DNA from: Pseudomonadota bacterium
GTDB lineage: Bacteria > Pseudomonadota > Alphaproteobacteria > Rhizobiales > Beijerinckiaceae
Reading direction: 5' to 3'
NCBI GenBank assembly: GCA_020161575.1
Contig: JAIUNR010000002.1
Location: 186,001 to 250,000 of the forward strand
DNA: 64,000 nucleotides
Shown here piece after piece: positions 1-8,693 of the stretch. Below the pieces are notes generated by a model that saw only the letters and a list, made by a program, of their open reading frames with translations, was not told where the DNA came from and did not search any database. Position 1 is the first letter of the stretch. Every line of letters begins with the position of its first letter. The position numbers and the translations under genes were made by a program.

Positions 1-519
1 CTGGTGGCGTCGGAATATCATGCGGCGACCATCGCCATTCTACCATGGGCGCTGACCGGCGCCGCGATCCGCAGCTTTCGCGCGCATAGCTGGGACCAGC
101 TCTACCTGCTTTTCGAGGCCCCCTATCCCATGCTTGTCGTGGAAGTGGTCGAGGCGCTTGTCACGCTCGCCGCCGCCGCATGGGGCGCGTATAGCGGTGG
201 CATCCTCGGCGCCGTGATCGGCACGACGCTGGCCTGTGCCGTCGTGACGGCGGGCGATTATCTCTATCTGCATCTGCGCTATGCGATCCGGGCGCCGTTC
301 TGGCAGTTCGCACGCATCCTCGTCGCCGGCGCCGGCATGTATCTGGCGCTACTCGCCCTGCCCGGCCTCGGGTTGGCGATCGAGGCGCGCTGGCCCTCGA
401 TCCTCCTCGCGATCCTCATCGGCGGCGTGCTTTACGCAGCAGCCATGGCGATGCTTTTCCCGCTCATGGCGCGCGAAGCGTTCCGATACGTCTCCCTGCG
501 GCTGCGCCGAGGCGGCTAA
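1..519 (+). CDS. Polysaccharide flippase (Wzx/MVF type), C-terminal part
   Basis: This is the C-terminal 172 residues of a polytopic inner-membrane protein whose start lies before the window; the frame is already open at base 1. Several long hydrophobic segments are visible (for example around residues 52-78 and 101-125, and again near the end), separated by short basic loops, and the protein ends with an Arg-rich tail. This matches the last transmembrane bundle of oligosaccharide flippases that move lipid-linked repeat units across the inner membrane. Its position before GH10, WecG and GT4 genes supports a role in exopolysaccharide or capsule export. Its stop overlaps the stop of the convergent glycanase gene by 4 bases. 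The family call rests on hydropathy and context, since the conserved N-terminal half is not in the window. Confidence 0.7.
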   Translation: MVASEYHAATIAILPWALTGAAIRSFRAHSWDQLYLLFEAPYPMLVVEVVEALVTLAAAAWGAYSGGILGAVIGTTLACAVVTAGDYLYLHLRYAIRAPFWQFARILVAGAGMYLALLALPGLGLAIEARWPSILLAILIGGVLYAAAMAMLFPLMAREAFRYVSLRLRRGG

Positions 520-1622
520 CGCGCCGGCGCATTGGCCAGCGCATTGGCGATGGCGTGAAGCATCGGCTTCGGGCGCAGGTCGTGATCGAACGGAAGCGGG
601 CGCGGCGCGAACTTGCTCTTGCGCGCATTCATGACCTCCGGGGCGCGAAACCAGGTATATTTGTCCGAAAGCTGCCAGGTCACCAGCATCTCGACCGCGG
701 GATTGGCCAGAACAGGCGTCAGGAAGCGCGTCGTCCATTGCGCGGTGATCTCATCCCGGCGTGTTGTATCCTCCGGCAGCCCGTCATCATCGACATCGAA
801 TTCGGTGAGATAGATCCTGAGCTTGCGCGCCCGGATCTCGTCGATGAAGCGCAGGAACTTGTCGAGATCAAACGCGACCTGCGGGCGCAGATGCGCCTGA
901 AGGCCGATCGCGTCGAGCTTCAGCCCCTTGTCGAGCATACGATCAATCAGTGGCAGCATCAGCGCGCGAACCTGCCGGCCCAAGACATCGTCGTGCTCGG
1001 TGAAGGCTTCATTGAGCACGAGTTTGGCGGTTGAATCGAGGGCAGCAACCCGCCGCCAGGCACGCTCGATATAGCTCTCGCCGAGCGCATCGAACCATAC
1101 CCCGCGCCGGAACCCGCCGGGCGCGCCATGATCCGGCCAGAACGGCTCGTTGACGACATCCCAGGACTGGAGATGCCCGGCATAACGACTGACCGTGACC
1201 TCGATATGCTCGTCGAAAAGACGCTCGACCTGCGCTTTTGATTTCGATTTCATCCAATTTGGCGGCAAATAATTCCAGAAAAGCGGCAAGCCTCGATATT
1301 GCATGCCGTTATTACGTGCAAAATCAAGCAAGGCATCCGCTTCCGAGAAGTCGAGCACATGCTCCTGCGGTCGGAGAAAATCGTATTTAAGCGCGGTATC
1401 GGTAACGACCAGCCGCGACTCGCGGGCATGCAGCGCGCCATAATCCGCGTCGCGGATCACATCCCATGTTGCGGAGGCGCCGAAGAGAATGCCCTTCTGC
1501 TGCGCCAAGGCCCAAAGCGGCAGGCGCGGCAGATTGGCGCGCGCGCCGCCCGCGGCCATCCACGCTGCGGCGCCGGCAAGTATGGCGCGGCGGTCGGGAG
1601 AAGAATTATCGTTCTGCGCCAA
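516..1622 (-). CDS. GH10 family endo-1,4-beta-xylanase-like glycoside hydrolase
   Basis: This 368-residue protein hydrolyses beta-1,4-linked glycans by the retaining GH10 mechanism. The acid/base glutamate sits in WDVVNEPF (about residue 159) and the nucleophile glutamate in YLTEFDVDDD (about residue 272). The N-terminus carries a twin-arginine style signal (SPDRRAILAGAAAW followed by a hydrophobic stretch and an ARA cleavage-like site), so it is probably exported folded through Tat. The length is typical of a single-domain GH10 enzyme with no carbohydrate-binding module. It lies convergent to the flippase gene inside a polysaccharide cluster, so trimming or release of the cell's own polymer is at least as likely as plant xylan degradation. 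Family membership is secure; the substrate is inferred. Confidence 0.9.
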   Translation of the reverse strand: MAQNDNSSPDRRAILAGAAAWMAAGGARANLPRLPLWALAQQKGILFGASATWDVIRDADYGALHARESRLVVTDTALKYDFLRPQEHVLDFSEADALLDFARNNGMQYRGLPLFWNYLPPNWMKSKSKAQVERLFDEHIEVTVSRYAGHLQSWDVVNEPFWPDHGAPGGFRRGVWFDALGESYIERAWRRVAALDSTAKLVLNEAFTEHDDVLGRQVRALMLPLIDRMLDKGLKLDAIGLQAHLRPQVAFDLDKFLRFIDEIRARKLRIYLTEFDVDDDGLPEDTTRRDEITAQWTTRFLTPVLANPAVEMLVTWQLSDKYTWFRAPEVMNARKSKFAPRPLPFDHDLRPKPMLHAIANALANAPAR

Positions 1623-1772
1623 GGGGATGCTCCTCGATCCGCCGCATTTGAGGGGAATTCTTTACGATCCGCTCATCAGAACAGATAAAAATCCCTTCAA
1701 TTTCCATAATTTACCCCGTTTTTGTGCGCACAGAAAGAGCTGCGAAACAATGATCGCCTATAGGAGCGACAA

Positions 1773-1787
1773 GCCCGAAAAACGGGC
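1773..1787 (+). promoter_or_regulatory. Leader hairpin and short upstream frame before the wecG-like gene
   Basis: GCCCG-AAAAA-CGGGC forms a 5-bp stem with an A5 loop, 15 bases before the downstream ATG. The hairpin lies inside an 18-codon open frame (1750-1806) whose TGA overlaps that ATG as ATGA. The arrangement could couple translation of the next gene, but no strong Shine-Dalgarno sequence precedes the short frame. It is therefore a weak candidate only. Confidence 0.25.
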
Positions 1788-1802
1788 AAGAGGCGCAGGC
1801 GC

Positions 1803-2582
1803 ATGACCCGATGTGAACTTCCCGATCTTGCCGTGATCGACGGCCAGATGATCAATATCGCGACCAACGAACAGGCGGTGTCGACGATCATAGACCGTGC
1901 CGAAGACGGACGCGGCTTCCGCTTTTTCACGCTCAATCTCGATCACCTCGTCAAGCGCCGCAATGACCGCGCGTTTCGGGCGGCCTATTCCGATGCGGAA
2001 TTCGTTTCCGCCGATGGCGCGCCCGTTGTGATCCTGGCCCGTCGTCAGGGCGCACGGCTTGAACGAACGACCGGCGCGGATCTCGTCCTGCCGGTCTGCC
2101 AGGAGGCCGCGCGGCGACAGGTCCCGATTGCGCTGTTCGGTTCGAGCGAGGACGTACTCGGTAAATGCCGCGCTGAACTTCAACGTCGTTTTCCCGGAAT
2201 CGCGATCGTGCATGTGGAGGCTCCGCCTTTCGGCTTCGACCCGACATCGAGTGAAGCACACGCGGCGGCATCGCGCATCGCGGCGTCGGGCGCCCGTGTG
2301 GTTTTCGTCGCGCTCGGCGCGCCGAAGCAGGAACTCTTCGCGGACGAGATGGCCCGGCATTTCCCGCAGCTCGGCTTTATCTGCATCGGTGCGGCGCTCG
2401 ATTTCATCGTCGGCGCACAGGTCCGTGCACCCGCCTTCTTCCAGCGTACCGGCCTTGAATGGCTCTGGCGGCTTGGCAGCAATCCAAGGCGCATGGCCTA
2501 TCGCTACCTGCTTTGCTTGCTGGTGCTGGTGTCGCTGGTTTTCACACGAACACACGTCAAGCCGCGGGAGCTTGGTACATGA
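1803..2582 (+). CDS. WecG/TagA/CpsF family glycosyltransferase (GT26)
   Basis: This 259-residue enzyme belongs to the family that transfers a sugar such as N-acetylmannosaminuronic acid or ManNAc onto an undecaprenyl-linked acceptor during surface-polymer assembly. Family hallmarks are FFTLNLDHLVKRRND near residue 41, the SADGAPVV segment near residue 62, the FGSSEDV nucleotide-binding-like turn, and the VFVALGAPKQELF motif near residue 165 with its conserved Gly-x-Pro-Lys-Gln-Glu. A C-terminal hydrophobic stretch (LLCLLVLVSLVF) would hold it at the membrane. An AGAGG sequence lies 10 bases before the ATG. Its last codon overlaps the start of the next glycosyltransferase gene as ATGA, so the two are probably translationally coupled. 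The sugar donor cannot be read from sequence. Confidence 0.9.
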   Translation: MTRCELPDLAVIDGQMINIATNEQAVSTIIDRAEDGRGFRFFTLNLDHLVKRRNDRAFRAAYSDAEFVSADGAPVVILARRQGARLERTTGADLVLPVCQEAARRQVPIALFGSSEDVLGKCRAELQRRFPGIAIVHVEAPPFGFDPTSSEAHAAASRIAASGARVVFVALGAPKQELFADEMARHFPQLGFICIGAALDFIVGAQVRAPAFFQRTGLEWLWRLGSNPRRMAYRYLLCLLVLVSLVFTRTHVKPRELGT

Positions 2583-3820
2583 AGCGCCCGCTTCTCGTTG
2601 TTTTCGCCACGCTCGATCCGCGCGGCAACAAGATCGGTGGGATCGAGACGCATATCCGTCATATCCTGCGCAATCATCCGAAAGAGGTCGATCTCCTGCT
2701 TGTCGGGATCGACGAGGCCGGCGATCTCGAAACCGGCAAGGTCCACCCGATGGATTTCGATGGCAGGGCGATTTCCTTCTTCCCGCTGGCATGCGTTCCG
2801 GCGGCGGAAGCGCGTGTCTCGGCCTCCCGGTTGACCAAATCCACCACCTTGCGTTTCGTTCTCGGCGGCCTTCGTCACCTTGGCGCGCTGCGTCACCTGA
2901 TCCGCGGCCGCGAAGCCAGCGTGGATCTGCCGCGCGTCGAATTCGCGCTCCTGCCATGGCTGCTGGGTATTCCCTATATCCTCGGCATTCATGCCGATCT
3001 TGGAAAAGTCGGCGCAACGGATTCGCTGCTCAAGCGCTACGGCCTCTTGAAAAGGGCGAGCGAAGCCTTCGCTTTGCGCAAGGCGGCGCATGTCTTCGCC
3101 GTGAACCCGGATATCACAGCGGCCCTGCTGCGCGAGTACCCTGCCCTCGCAGGGCGGATCGAGACCCTGCCGGTGCCGGTTGATACCGCGATTTTCCGCC
3201 CCACCCCCTTTTCGTCCTCTTCCCCTTGCCGCATCGTCTATGCAGGCCGCCTCGATGAGGTCAAAGATCCCGAGCTGATGTTTGCCGCGCTTGCCGCGCT
3301 TGAAAGACAAAGGCCCGGCGAGGTCGCGTTCCATCTTGTCGGCTCCGCCGATCCCGGGCGTTTTGCAGGTTTCGCAGCGATCGAGAGGTTTACGATCCGC
3401 CACGGCGCGAAGAACGCGGGCGAAATCGCGACCATCCTGCGCGATTCCCATTGCGCATTGATGACCTCTCACTCCGAGGGATTGCCCTGCTTCCTGCTGG
3501 AAACCCTCGCATCAGGCCGTGCCTTCGTCGCGACAGACCTGCCGACCTTCCGCCCCTTCGTGAAGCCGGAGCTTTCCGGTGCATTGGTTGCGCGAAAGGA
3601 GACACGCGAGGCGAGCGCCGAAGCGCTGGCGGGCGCGCTTGAGCAGGTAGCAACAAACATCGAGACTGGCATGTTCAAGCCGGAGCGCATCGCGGCCAGC
3701 GTGGCGCATCTATCGGTATCGCGGGTCTTCGAACAGCTTTTTGCCCGGCACGCCCTCGTGCGAACCGGCGCCGCGGATCATTCCGCTTCGGCGACAATCG
3801 CCTCGCACGCCGCGAGATAA
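2579..3820 (+). CDS. Glycosyltransferase family 4 (GT-B fold)
   Basis: This 413-residue protein is a GT-B retaining transferase that probably adds a sugar to a lipid-linked polysaccharide intermediate at the cytoplasmic face. The GT4 C-terminal domain is recognisable: RIVYAGRLDEVKDPE opens the nucleotide-sugar domain, and HSEGLPCFLLE carries the conserved E-x7-E pair. The N-terminal half has the GGIETH acceptor-site glycine loop. The frame stays open further upstream, but ATG 2579 overlaps the stop of the wecG-like gene (ATGA) and starts the MKRPLLVVFATLDP beta-strand typical of the fold, so I chose it. The 3' end overlaps the convergent GT4 gene by 43 bases. Donor and acceptor are unknown. 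Confidence 0.9.
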   Translation: MKRPLLVVFATLDPRGNKIGGIETHIRHILRNHPKEVDLLLVGIDEAGDLETGKVHPMDFDGRAISFFPLACVPAAEARVSASRLTKSTTLRFVLGGLRHLGALRHLIRGREASVDLPRVEFALLPWLLGIPYILGIHADLGKVGATDSLLKRYGLLKRASEAFALRKAAHVFAVNPDITAALLREYPALAGRIETLPVPVDTAIFRPTPFSSSSPCRIVYAGRLDEVKDPELMFAALAALERQRPGEVAFHLVGSADPGRFAGFAAIERFTIRHGAKNAGEIATILRDSHCALMTSHSEGLPCFLLETLASGRAFVATDLPTFRPFVKPELSGALVARKETREASAEALAGALEQVATNIETGMFKPERIAASVAHLSVSRVFEQLFARHALVRTGAADHSASATIASHAAR

Positions 3821-4887
3821 GCGCCTGCAATCCGCTCCGGCGAGAATTCGGCGGCACGCGCCATGCGCGGCCCCGGCTCGCCGGGCGCTGCGAGCGCAGC
3901 GTCGATCGCCGCCGCCAACGCGGCGTGATCGCCGACAGGCACAAGGGCGCCGTACAATCCGCCATCGAGAATTTCGGATGGGCCCGCGCTGGCGGTAGCG
4001 GCAACCGGCAATCCATGCGCCAGAGCCTCGGCGACGACATTGCCGAAGGTCTCGAGCTTCGAGGCGATAGCGAAGCACCGCGCACCGCGATACGCCTCGG
4101 CGGGATCGGGGAGGTAGCCCCGGAACGAAATCCGCCCGCCCAGATCCAGCCGCCCGGCCAGGTCTTCCATTTCCTGACGCCCCGGCCCGTTTCCGACAAT
4201 CTCGAACCGCGCTTCAGGATGGCGGACACAGGCAAAGGCACGCAACAGGCAGGGCAGGTCCTTGTCCGGCGAGAAGCGCCCGACATAGAGCACCACCGGG
4301 GGACGCGCAGCGAGTTCTGCCGCAGAAAGACGCGCTGGCGCGCCAAGTGTCGCGACAGGATTGTGGATGCGCAGGGTGCGCCGTGGATCGGCACCATGCC
4401 GAGCAACCAGCGTATCGCGCAACCCGTCCGAGACCGCCACCGCCCGACCGCAAAGCCGCGTCAGCACGGGCGTAAGAGCGTTGCCGATCCGCGACAGGCG
4501 CTCAGGCTCGGAAGGGAAGAAGCCATGAAAGGATATCAGCGTCCGTCGCGCACGCCCGGAAAGAAACGCCGCGAACATATGCTTGAGGTTGGAGGCGCCG
4601 ATGCCCGAAAGGCTGACATCGGGCTTCAACGCCCGGATCAGCTGGCGCAGCCCCAGCAGCGAGCCGAGATGGCCCGAGGGCAGCGTGACGCATTTGACGG
4701 CGGGATCAAGAAAAGCGGCGTTTTCCTTCGTCTCGAAATCAACCGCGAAGGTCACATCATGGCCCTGCCGTGCGAATTCGGAGGCAAGCAACGCAAAGAC
4801 TCGCTCCGCCCCGCCGCCGGCAAGCGCATACATGTAGAAAAGAAATTTACGCGATTGCATCATCGTCCCGCGCGAAGCCCCGGGCAT
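3778..4887 (-). CDS. Glycosyltransferase family 4 (GT-B fold)
   Basis: This second GT4 enzyme of the cluster is 369 residues with the chosen start. It has the N-terminal glycine loop ALAGGGAERVF, the domain linker VVLYVGRFSPDKDLP, and SKLETFGNVVAEALAHGLPV with the E-x7-E catalytic pair. I chose ATG 4887 because a GGAG sequence lies 5 bases before it. Internal ATG codons at 4863 and 4860 also precede the fold, and the longer open frame would run into the divergent neighbour. It is read away from the next gene, leaving about 57 bases for divergent promoters. It probably adds a residue to the same polysaccharide as its neighbours; specificity is not readable. Confidence 0.88.
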   Translation of the reverse strand: MPGASRGTMMQSRKFLFYMYALAGGGAERVFALLASEFARQGHDVTFAVDFETKENAAFLDPAVKCVTLPSGHLGSLLGLRQLIRALKPDVSLSGIGASNLKHMFAAFLSGRARRTLISFHGFFPSEPERLSRIGNALTPVLTRLCGRAVAVSDGLRDTLVARHGADPRRTLRIHNPVATLGAPARLSAAELAARPPVVLYVGRFSPDKDLPCLLRAFACVRHPEARFEIVGNGPGRQEMEDLAGRLDLGGRISFRGYLPDPAEAYRGARCFAIASKLETFGNVVAEALAHGLPVAATASAGPSEILDGGLYGALVPVGDHAALAAAIDAALAAPGEPGPRMARAAEFSPERIAGAYLAACEAIVAEAE

Positions 4888-4944
4888 GTAATCTCCGACA
4901 GGTTTCGGAAGAATTGATTGATCGCCTCGAATAAGGCCAAATGA

Positions 4945-6381
4945 ATGCGTGTCCTGATCCGTCTTTCGCGCGATGATGCGCGCCAATGGCTCCTTTCCCT
5001 CTGTACAGGGCTTCAAGGAGCCGGGCATGAGATCGGCTTTGCATTGGTTGATGGCCCCACCACGCCACGCGTAGGCACCACGATGGTCTACGCCGCGCAA
5101 TCCACTCTTTTCGGCAAGGGCGCCGCAAGCTGGTCAAAGCTTGCGCCGTCAAAACTCCCGACAATCACCACAGACCCCGATGTCACGATCGCACTTTCCG
5201 GGATCGGTGCGGCGGATTACACGCTGTTTCTCGATAATCGTGCGGGCATAGGCCACGCGCCGTTGGCTTTGATGGCCGGCCATTTCCCCTTCATTGAGTT
5301 CCGCACCGCGGATGGCAGCCCCCATGTTTCCGGCCTCCCCTCCATCGAGGAGCCGGAAATCCTGCCGCGCGCGCTCGACCAGTTCACCAACCGTCTCATC
5401 ACGCTTTTTGCCATGGTGATGGATCGGCGCAAACGCGATTGCAGAAGCTTCTGGAGCGCGCGCAAACACCCTTCCGCCGCAACACCTCTCACCTATCTTG
5501 CCGCCTCCCTCGCACAAAAACTGCATCATCGCGCGACACGCGGGCGCCATCGCGCGGATCATTGGCGGATCGGCATCCGGCCGAGGCGTGAGATGGCGTT
5601 CAACGGCGATATCGGTCTGGATGGGTTTTCGCTGCTGCCCGATGATGGCGCGCGCTACTACGCCGACCCCGTGCTCTGGCATGAAGCGGGGCGGGATTAT
5701 CTCTTTCTCGAGGAATACCCCTATGCCACCGGCAAGGGTATCATCAGCTATACCGAGCTGACGTCGGATGGCGAGGCCGCCTTTCCGCCACGCCCCGTGA
5801 TCACGCGCGAGGGGCATCTCTCCTACCCCTTTCTCTTTCGCCACGAAGGAGAAATCTGGATGATCCCGGAGAACGCTGCGGAGGGACATATCCCGCTTTA
5901 TCGCGCCAGGCGCTTCCCGGATGAGTGGGTCTTCGAACGCCCGCTCATCGAAGGGCTCGCCCTGCATGATGCGACGCTTTTCGCGCATGACGGCTTCTGG
6001 TGGCTGCTGGGCAATGCGGCGCTTCATAAAAGCTCCAGCTGGGATTGCCTGATGATCTACCGGGCGGAAAGCCCGCTGGGCCCCTTCACGCCGCATCGTT
6101 CGAACCCGGTTCTCGTCGATGCACGCGATACACGTCCCGCAGGCGTTCCACTTCTGATCGAGGGCAAACTCGTTCGCCCGGTTCAGAACTGCCTCGGCGG
6201 CTATGGGCGCTTCACGCGGTTCATGGAAATCGACGAGCTGAGCCTGGAGAGTTTCCGCCAACATCAGATCGCCCGTCTCGCGGCGCCTGAAAAGGACACG
6301 ATCGCGGGCGTTCACACCTATTCGCGCTCGGCGCGTTTCGAGGCGGTGGATATCCTGACGCCGCGCGGATTTGCCCGTTAG
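4945..6381 (+). CDS. GINT1-like protein (glucosamine inositolphosphorylceramide transferase N-terminal-like) with degenerate formyltransferase-like front
   Basis: This 478-residue protein has two parts. Residues 1 to about 190 start with the beta-strand MRVLIRLSRD and resemble a reduced Rossmann or formyltransferase-like domain. Residues about 210-470 match the beta-propeller domain found at the N-terminus of plant GINT1 and in bacterial polysaccharide clusters: the signatures YADPVLWHEAGRDYLFLEE, YPFLFRHEGEIWMIPE and LHDATLFAHDGFWWLLG are blade repeats rich in Trp and acidic residues, reminiscent of GH43 or GH32 folds. It lies beside two GT4 genes and is read away from the minus-strand one. 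The bacterial reaction is not settled as far as I know. A role in modifying or recognising the polymer is inferred from context. Confidence 0.75.
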   Translation: MRVLIRLSRDDARQWLLSLCTGLQGAGHEIGFALVDGPTTPRVGTTMVYAAQSTLFGKGAASWSKLAPSKLPTITTDPDVTIALSGIGAADYTLFLDNRAGIGHAPLALMAGHFPFIEFRTADGSPHVSGLPSIEEPEILPRALDQFTNRLITLFAMVMDRRKRDCRSFWSARKHPSAATPLTYLAASLAQKLHHRATRGRHRADHWRIGIRPRREMAFNGDIGLDGFSLLPDDGARYYADPVLWHEAGRDYLFLEEYPYATGKGIISYTELTSDGEAAFPPRPVITREGHLSYPFLFRHEGEIWMIPENAAEGHIPLYRARRFPDEWVFERPLIEGLALHDATLFAHDGFWWLLGNAALHKSSSWDCLMIYRAESPLGPFTPHRSNPVLVDARDTRPAGVPLLIEGKLVRPVQNCLGGYGRFTRFMEIDELSLESFRQHQIARLAAPEKDTIAGVHTYSRSARFEAVDILTPRGFAR

Positions 6382-6383
6382 GC

Positions 6384-7412
6384 TTATTTGCCGAAACGTC
6401 GCGCGGCGAAGGGAACCACGAGCGCGATCATCATGAAGCGCGCGACATGGTGTGACGACACGTAGAGAGGGTCCAGCCCCATCGCGAGGCCAAGAAGCAC
6501 CATGGCTTCAAGCCCGCCAGGCGCGAAAGCGACAAGCGCAGCCGCCAGCGAAATATCCGCCAGCCATGCCGCGGCCATTCCCCCGGCGATGGCCAGCAGC
6601 GTACTGAGTGCAAGCACCAACAGGCTCGGAAGCAACAGGCGCTTGAGGGTGTCGAGATCCAGGTCCGCGAAACGCGATCCCCCGAACACGCCTACCAGCA
6701 GCATCGCCACAGCCGAAAGCAGTGGAGGCACTCCGCCTTGCGCATATCCGGTGACATAGAGCGCCGCTGTCGCGGCCATCCCTCCAAAAAGATAGGGGGC
6801 GATCACCCTCAATCGGTTGAACAACAGGGAAAAAGCGAAAGATGCCGCGAAAACGAGCAGAAAACCGTAGGCATCGATGTATTTTTCAGCCGGCAGCGCG
6901 ATTTCGGGGCGGGCCAGCATGACAGCGCTGGGCAAGAGCGCGATCAGAACAAAAACGCGAAAAGCCTGCACCGCGACGATCCGCGCCATGTCTGCGCCCG
7001 TCGCGGCCGAGGTCGCGATCACGGCGGAAAGGGCACCCGGCACCGCCGCGAGGAAGGCATCGCGCCGGTTCCACCCAAAACCACGTGACAGCAGAACACG
7101 CCCGGATGCCGTGATCGCCCAGGTCGTAAGCGCCAGCAGCAGCATCGAAACCGGATAGCGCGCCGCGGTCCTGAGCATATCCGGCGTCACGGCACTGCCG
7201 GTGACGATCCCGGCCATCAGCAGGCCGCCATTGCGGAGCGGAACCGGCACAAGCGGGCGGATTCCGAGAACCAGCAGCAGCACCATCCCCACCATACCGC
7301 CGGAGAGCCAGGGCGCGGGAAGATGGGCAAGGTGGAAAAGGGCGCCGGTCGCCGCGCCCGCTGCAAGAGTGAGCCCGATACGACCGGCATTCTGAAAAAA
7401 GGTACCGCTCAA
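6384..7412 (-). CDS. AbrB family (PF05145) polytopic membrane protein
   Basis: This 342-residue inner-membrane protein has about ten hydrophobic segments arranged as two similar halves, the layout of the AbrB duplication family. The name is historical: no DNA-binding AbrB fold is visible, and the family has also been labelled putative ammonia monooxygenase, which the sequence does not support. Conserved-looking glycine and proline turns include HLPAPWLSGGMVG near the N-terminus and FAPGGLEAMVLLG near the C-terminus. The start codon overlaps the stop of the upstream aminotransferase gene by 4 bases (ATGA), so the two form an operon. Transport of a small metabolite is a reasonable inference, and no substrate can be assigned. 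Confidence 0.75.
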   Translation of the reverse strand: MSGTFFQNAGRIGLTLAAGAATGALFHLAHLPAPWLSGGMVGMVLLLVLGIRPLVPVPLRNGGLLMAGIVTGSAVTPDMLRTAARYPVSMLLLALTTWAITASGRVLLSRGFGWNRRDAFLAAVPGALSAVIATSAATGADMARIVAVQAFRVFVLIALLPSAVMLARPEIALPAEKYIDAYGFLLVFAASFAFSLLFNRLRVIAPYLFGGMAATAALYVTGYAQGGVPPLLSAVAMLLVGVFGGSRFADLDLDTLKRLLLPSLLVLALSTLLAIAGGMAAAWLADISLAAALVAFAPGGLEAMVLLGLAMGLDPLYVSSHHVARFMMIALVVPFAARRFGK

Positions 7413-8593
7413 AACGCCTTCACCGCTTCGCTCAGGCGGCGGGCAGCTTCAATCACATCCTCGGTTCGGCGCAGATAGCACAGGCGCAGATAGCCCTGCC
7501 CGGTCGCGCCGAAAGCCGTACCGGGCGCAAGCCCAACCCCGGCCCGGTCGACCAGATCGAAGGCGAGCTGGCGGGTATCCTCGAAGCCGTCAACCCCGAA
7601 GAAAAGGTAGAGCGCACCGGGCGGCGGCGCCACGCGGAAACGCGGTTCACGGGAGAAGGCTTCGACAAGAATATCGCGATTGCGCCGGGCGCGTTTCACC
7701 TGCTCGACGACAAGATCCTCGCCATGGCGGATCGCCGCCTCCGCCCCGCGCTGGACGAAAACCGGCGTACCCGAGCTGGAATACTGCACGAGGTTCATGA
7801 TCGTCCCCGCCAGCGTCGCCGGCGCTTCGATCCAGCCGATGCGCCAGCCGGTCATGGCCCAGTTCTTCGAGAAGGTCTGGATGAAGAGGATGCGATCCTC
7901 CGGCGTCATGATATCGCGGAAAGAGGGCGCACGATCCCCGTGGTAATAGAAACGCCCATAGATCTCGTCGGCGATGATCCAGAGCCCGTGCTGGCGTGCA
8001 AGCGCGAGAATGGCGCGCAACTCGTCATGGGTTGCGGTCCAACCCGTCGGGTTGGCGGGAGAATTGATCACGATCGCCTTGGTGCGCGGCGTGATCGCGC
8101 GGGCGATATCCTCGACATCGAGCGTCCAGCCCTGATTGCCGAAGCGCATCGTGACCTCGCGCGCCGAGGCGCCGGAAATCGTCAACGCACCCATGAAGTT
8201 GGGCCAGGCCGGCACGGGAACAATGACTTCATCGCCCGGCCCGGATGTCAGCGTTGTGGCAAGCTGAAGCGCGTGCATACCGCTCGATGTCACGCAGATC
8301 CGCGAGGGATCGACCTCACGCCCGTAGACGCGCGCGAGGTACTGCGCGATCCCCTCCCGCAAGGAGGGTAAACCGTCCTGATAGGTGTAGAAGGTCTCGC
8401 CATCGGCGAGCGATTTCTGCGCTGCTTCCATAATGAAGGCCGGAGTGGGCAAATTACCCTCTCCGACCCAGAAGGGCAGGACATCCTCCCGCTGGCGGGC
8501 ATAGGCAGAGATTTCAACAATGCCGCTGGCGGGCGCGGCTTCGGCGTTGGGGCGAATGGGAAACGCCCCCGAATGCAATTCTGTGCGGGTCAT
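7409..8593 (-). CDS. Class I/II pyridoxal-phosphate aminotransferase
   Basis: This 394-residue cytosolic enzyme transfers an amino group between an amino acid and a 2-oxo acid using PLP. The fold-type I hallmarks are present: SPANPTGW (cofactor and substrate turn), the aspartate in WIIADEIYGRF that pairs with the pyridine nitrogen, the Schiff-base lysine in QTFSKNWAMTGWRIGW, and the C-terminal arginine region LRLCYLRR that would bind the substrate carboxylate. The longer open frame to 8668 reaches into the mscL terminator, so I chose ATG 8593 (MTRTELHSG). It overlaps the downstream AbrB-type gene, suggesting that the pair handle a related compound. The amino-acid substrate is not assigned. 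Confidence 0.88.
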   Translation of the reverse strand: MTRTELHSGAFPIRPNAEAAPASGIVEISAYARQREDVLPFWVGEGNLPTPAFIMEAAQKSLADGETFYTYQDGLPSLREGIAQYLARVYGREVDPSRICVTSSGMHALQLATTLTSGPGDEVIVPVPAWPNFMGALTISGASAREVTMRFGNQGWTLDVEDIARAITPRTKAIVINSPANPTGWTATHDELRAILALARQHGLWIIADEIYGRFYYHGDRAPSFRDIMTPEDRILFIQTFSKNWAMTGWRIGWIEAPATLAGTIMNLVQYSSSGTPVFVQRGAEAAIRHGEDLVVEQVKRARRNRDILVEAFSREPRFRVAPPPGALYLFFGVDGFEDTRQLAFDLVDRAGVGLAPGTAFGATGQGYLRLCYLRRTEDVIEAARRLSEAVKAF

Positions 8594-8652
8594 TGCGGAC
8601 TTTATGGGCCATTCGCGCAGCCGCTTCAAGCGGTTCGAACAGTGCCCGAAAC

Positions 8653-8676
8653 GAAAAGGCCGCGCCAAGCGCGGCC
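8653..8676 (-). terminator. Rho-independent terminator of mscL
   Basis: On the minus strand GGCCGCGC and GCGCGGCC pair in a perfect 8-bp stem with a 3-base loop, followed by TTTTCGTTTC. It sits 18 bases past the mscL stop and before the aminotransferase start, so it separates the two genes transcriptionally. Confidence 0.85.
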
Positions 8677-8693
8677 CCTATTCTCGACCTGTG

